A stretch of DNA of 64,000 nucleotides from the NCBI RefSeq assembly GCF_010183535.1, contig NC_071331.1, forward strand, positions 18,352,001 to 18,416,000, read 5' to 3'. Below the pieces are notes generated by a model. That model did no database searches and was not told where the DNA came from. It saw nothing but the letters and a program-made list of their open reading frames with translations. Made by a program: the position numbers and the translations under genes. Positions 61,701 to 64,000 of the stretch are shown here, one piece after another. The stretch's first letter is position 1, and every line of letters begins with the position of its first letter. Source of the DNA: Caenorhabditis remanei (lineage: Eukaryota > Nematoda > Chromadorea > Rhabditida > Rhabditidae).

Positions 61701-62102
61701 TCACTAATCCATTGAAGAATCCATCTCAGTCATGTTCAAGGGATTGTGAGAATGAGAGTTTATCGAAAGACACCAGTTGTATGAAAGCTGTTCCTTTGAA
61801 TTCCCTCTGCTTCATTCAAAAACAATGCCCTCAGAACTCGGGTTGCTATCGTGGAAGATGCATGTGTCGTTGTGGATTTGCACCAAAAAATGGAAAGTGT
61901 GTAGAGATTCCTGCGCCATCTACGACTACATCTGCGCCAGCTCGTGAGTTTTTGTTTCTCTATGTTGCCAATTAGCCCATTTTTTGTAATTTCAGCAGCG
62001 ATAATCCCTGGAGTCAATATTAATCCAGGAGATGAACTATTCAAGCTGTTCGGTCAATTTCTTGGAGGTGGAAATGGTGCAGGAGGTTTGAAGTTTGGAT
62101 AA
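58728..62102 (+). CDS. Secreted cysteine-rich protein with EB modules
   Basis: Eight exons, 58728-58812, 60589-60670, 60720-60781, 60829-61055, 61105-61264, 61310-61432, 61494-61943 and 61996-62102, give 431 residues. A signal peptide of about 22 residues (IIQLLLLLTIASLVEA) precedes repeated Cys-rich units of the EB type (for example GGVCDVNGDCDNKGSIC, VGDRCSRHYDCTSPFSAC, NSACTSNAQCGGGEGMEC), a linker of Ser/Thr/Pro and a Gly-rich tail. EB modules are a worm-specific extracellular domain of unclear function. Intron 1 is 1.78 kb, far longer than the others (about 45-60 bp), because of the element at 58925-60020. A tandem acceptor CAGCAG at exon 8 allows a one-residue difference. AATAAA at 62210. 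Confidence 0.85.
58925..60020. mobile_element. GC-rich inverted-repeat element in intron 1 of the EB gene
   Basis: TCACAGGTAGTTGGC at 58935-58949 is an exact inverted match to 60001-60015, and similarity continues outward for about ten bases on each side. Both ends carry clusters of CGGAC/GTCCG words (GTCCGCGCCGGACT, GAGTCCGCGCG, ATACGGTCCGC), in strong contrast to the AT-rich genome. The centre (59150-59750) has ordinary AT-rich DNA with splice-like exon blocks on the minus strand. No transposase is visible, so it is probably a non-autonomous DNA transposon. Exact ends and target duplication were not fixed. Confidence 0.65.
59221..59593 (-). pseudogene. Possible captured gene fragment inside the element
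   Basis: On the minus strand, blocks 59593-59519, 59469-59387 and 59333-59221 have acceptor and donor signals. The last encodes a peptide with CFYDNWISIDFKD and a terminal TAA. The three do not join in a single open frame, so this is at best a decayed fragment. Family unknown. Confidence 0.3.
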
Positions 62103-62209
62103 AAAGATGAACGGGGTTCTCACTGTCTTTCATTTCCCAACCCAATCGTTACGAGGTACTGAATAAGTGTTTGTGTTCTTTTTTTGTATAATTGTGTCTG
62201 AAATTATTT

Positions 62210-62215
62210 AATAAA
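62210..62215 (+). terminator. Poly(A) signal of the EB-module gene
   Basis: AATAAA 108 bases after the stop codon at 62102. Confidence 0.6.
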
Positions 62216-62800
62216 TAGTTTTCTTTAAAACGTTAACAGACACACAGAGAGGCAAAAACATTAGAATAATGTCAAGCCAAAACCCTGAAAGGAAAAACGT
62301 AGATCACGACATTTTTCCAAATGACGAAAATTTCAAAAACCAAATTAGCTAACTTCTCTCGTCTTACCAGTTATGTCCTGTGCCCCAAAAACTTCCTTCT
62401 CTCATCCTCTTCCTGCCTGCTAACCATCATCAAGTCAACCCGGTAGAACCGTTTTCACGGCATCGACAAAAACCGATTCGCCGATCGTCAACTGACTCTC
62501 GAGAGAAATAGGGTAAGAAGTGAAGAGACGCAGACAAACTAGAAGATGTTTTGATTAGAAGACGCAAGAGGGACAAGGACGTTCGGGAGAAGAGGAGTAA
62601 CGGAAAAGATTGAAATTCGTATTATTTTGATGAGACGCAGACGGAGATTTCAGTTTGTGTTTTCCAATGTGTTTTTCGGTCAGGAAAATTGAAAAAAGTG
62701 GGGGAAAAGGAGAAGAAGATAGGAAGCAGAGGAGGAGGAGGAACTGTCCTTGAAAACAGTTTTCAAATACTCTAAACATTCCCAACAACCAAAATTCGGG
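62216..62800. other. Intergenic region, EB gene to collagen promoter
   Basis: About 600 bp; a purine-rich stretch (AGGAGAAGAAG, AGGAGGAGGAGG) at 62690-62745 precedes the collagen TATA box. No gene seen. Confidence 0.5.
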
Positions 62801-62808
62801 TATAAAAG
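62801..62808 (+). promoter_or_regulatory. TATA box of the collagen gene
   Basis: TATAAAAG 44 bases before the collagen ATG. A strong TATA box with a short leader is typical of nematode cuticle collagen genes, which are transcribed in bursts around moults. Confidence 0.75.
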
Positions 62809-62844
62809 GAATCAGTTGGGCCGAGGAAGTCAGTCGGTACAGCA

Positions 62845-64000
62845 ATGACCGCTTCAACAACATTTGCCGCTTCGGCAGCAATCCTTTCGGGGATAACCAT
62901 TGTCGGATGCCTTTTCTTCGCCGCTAAAGTCTTCAATGAGGTCAACTCTTTGTACGATGACATCATGGTTGATATGGATGCCTTCAAGGTGAGTAGCGTC
63001 GTCTTTATCTTTTGTAACGTAGCTCCCTCACCGAACAAGCCGAACAAATTTCAAATTTCTGATTTTCAGGTCAAATCCAATATCGCCTGGGAAGCTATCA
63101 ATGACGTAGTTGCACCAAAGGGAGGAAACCCATTCATGCGTGAGAAGAGAGGATACGCTCAATACGGAGGTGGACACGGTGGAGGTGGATACGGAGGAGG
63201 CGGAGGTGGCGGAGGATACGGAGGAGGACACGGAGGAGGTGGTGGTGGTGGATACGGAGGTGGTGGCGGCGGAGGCGGTGGATGCCAATGCTCCCCAAGC
63301 TCCAACACTTGCCCACCAGGACCACGTGGACCACCAGGACAAGCCGGACTTGACGGTCTTCCAGGAGCCCCAGGACAACCAGGAGCCAACGGAGGAGCTG
63401 GATCCAACGGACAATCCGAGGGAGGTCACGGAGGATGCAAGACCTGCCCAGCTGGACCACCAGGACCACCAGGACCAGCTGGACAAGCTGGACTTCCAGG
63501 AAACGACGGAGAGCCAGGAGCCCCATCATTCGGAGGAGGTGCCGGAGCACCAGGAGCACCAGGAGCCCCAGGAGACGCTGGATCTCCAGGACAGCCAGGA
63601 GGACCAGGACAGCCAGGACGTCCAGGAAAGAACGCTCAAGGAGGAGCTTCCCGCCCAGGACCACCAGGACCAGCTGGACCACCAGGACCACCAGGAAACA
63701 ATGGAGCACCAGGAGGTGGATACGGAGTCGGACCACCAGGACCACCAGGACCATCTGGACGCCCAGGAGGCCCAGGACAACCAGGACCAGACGGACAACC
63801 AGGAGCACCAGGAAACGATGGAACTCCAGGAACCGACGCTGCCTACTGTCCATGCCCAGGACGTGGAGGAGGCGGACACGGAGGATACGGAGCAGGTGCT
63901 GCTGGAGGAGCTGTCGGAGGAGGACACGTCCAAGGTTACTCCAGAAGAAAGGTCGCCCGCAAGGTTCTTGCCAAGAAGCGTGTTGCTGTTCATCGTCGTA
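62845..64000 (+). CDS. Cuticle collagen, 3' end outside the window
   Basis: Exon 1 is 62845-62988 (48 codons) and exon 2 runs from 63070 past the window edge. The N-terminal region has the collagen pattern: a hydrophobic anchor at about residues 9-27 ([18 protein letters not shown]) and a conserved block ([12 protein letters not shown]). An RxxR furin-type site, REKR, follows at 72-75. After it comes a Gly/Tyr-rich region, then Cys pairs ([21 protein letters not shown]) flanking Gly-X-Y blocks broken by short interruptions. The C-terminal domain is Gly-rich, then basic. Codon use is extremely biased (CCA for Pro, GGA for Gly), as in highly expressed collagens. Such proteins are secreted by the hypodermis and crosslinked into the cuticle. 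Confidence 0.95.
   Translation, partial: MTASTTFAASAAILSGITIVGCLFFAAKVFNEVNSLYDDIMVDMDAFKVSSVVFIFCNVAPSPNKPNKFQISDFQVKSNIAWEAINDVVAPKGGNPFMREKRGYAQYGGGHGGGGYGGGGGGGGYGGGHGGGGGGGYGGGGGGGGGCQCSPSSNTCPPGPRGPPGQAGLDGLPGAPGQPGANGGAGSNGQSEGGHGGCKTCPAGPPGPPGPAGQAGLPGNDGEPGAPSFGGGAGAPGAPGAPGDAGSPGQPGGPGQPGRPGKNAQGGASRPGPPGPAGPPGPPGNNGAPGGGYGVGPPGPPGPSGRPGGPGQPGPDGQPGAPGNDGTPGTDAAYCPCPGRGGGGHGGYGAGAAGGAVGGGHVQGYSRRKVARKVLAKKRVAVHRR

Noticed and set aside
63028..63993. Long minus-strand open frames rich in Ser/Trp or Leu/Val opposite the collagen
   Set aside because: They are antisense shadows of the Gly-Pro-rich collagen coding sequence; the biased CCA/GGA codons keep the other strand open.

Overview
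The window is nuclear DNA from a Caenorhabditis nematode. The genes have many short introns with GT donors and TTTCAG acceptors, some start codons sit directly after such an acceptor (the pattern of SL trans-splicing), and the proteins are clear nematode orthologues: ZAG-1 (ZEB zinc finger/homeodomain repressor), an AAT-family amino acid transporter, ALG14, the ciliary kinesin OSM-3, O-acyltransferases (OAC), an EB-module secreted protein and a cuticle collagen. From memory, zag-1, aat-8 and osm-3 lie in the same part of C. elegans chromosome IV. The species cannot be fixed from the sequence alone.

Layout. 0.1-5.4 kb: a Mutator-like (MULE) DNA transposon with opposing subterminal repeat arrays. 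Its transposase reading frame is cut by a palindromic TTAA element, and a second TTAA palindrome sits in its right end. 6.0-6.8 kb: a small one-pass membrane protein. 6.8-18.4 kb: 11.6 kb with no gene I can support, the probable cis-regulatory field of zag-1. 18.4-23.9 kb: zag-1 in seven coding exons. 24-30.7 kb: gene-poor, with rearranged fragments of the genes at 31-32 kb, a palindromic interspersed repeat, a 24-bp tandem repeat and a probable broken gene. 30.7-34.1 kb: a small multi-pass membrane protein (+) convergent with aat-8 (-). 37.0-38.9 kb: a four-pass membrane protein. 39.5-40.6 kb (-): an ERI-1-type 3'-5' exonuclease, divergent from ALG14 at 40.9-41.7 kb. 42.4-45.9 kb: osm-3. 46.3-57.2 kb: three OAC paralogues, the last inverted and tail-to-tail with the second. 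58.7-62.1 kb: the EB-module gene, whose first intron carries a GC-rich inverted-repeat element. 62.8 kb to the window end: a collagen, cut by the edge.

The genes do not form one pathway. They are a set of neuronal (zag-1, osm-3), glycosylation (ALG14), membrane and cuticle genes, with most of the novelty in mobile elements and in the divergence of the OAC triplet. Coordinates of spliced genes span start to stop codon; exons are given in the evidence and were joined by hand from splice signals with phase checking.
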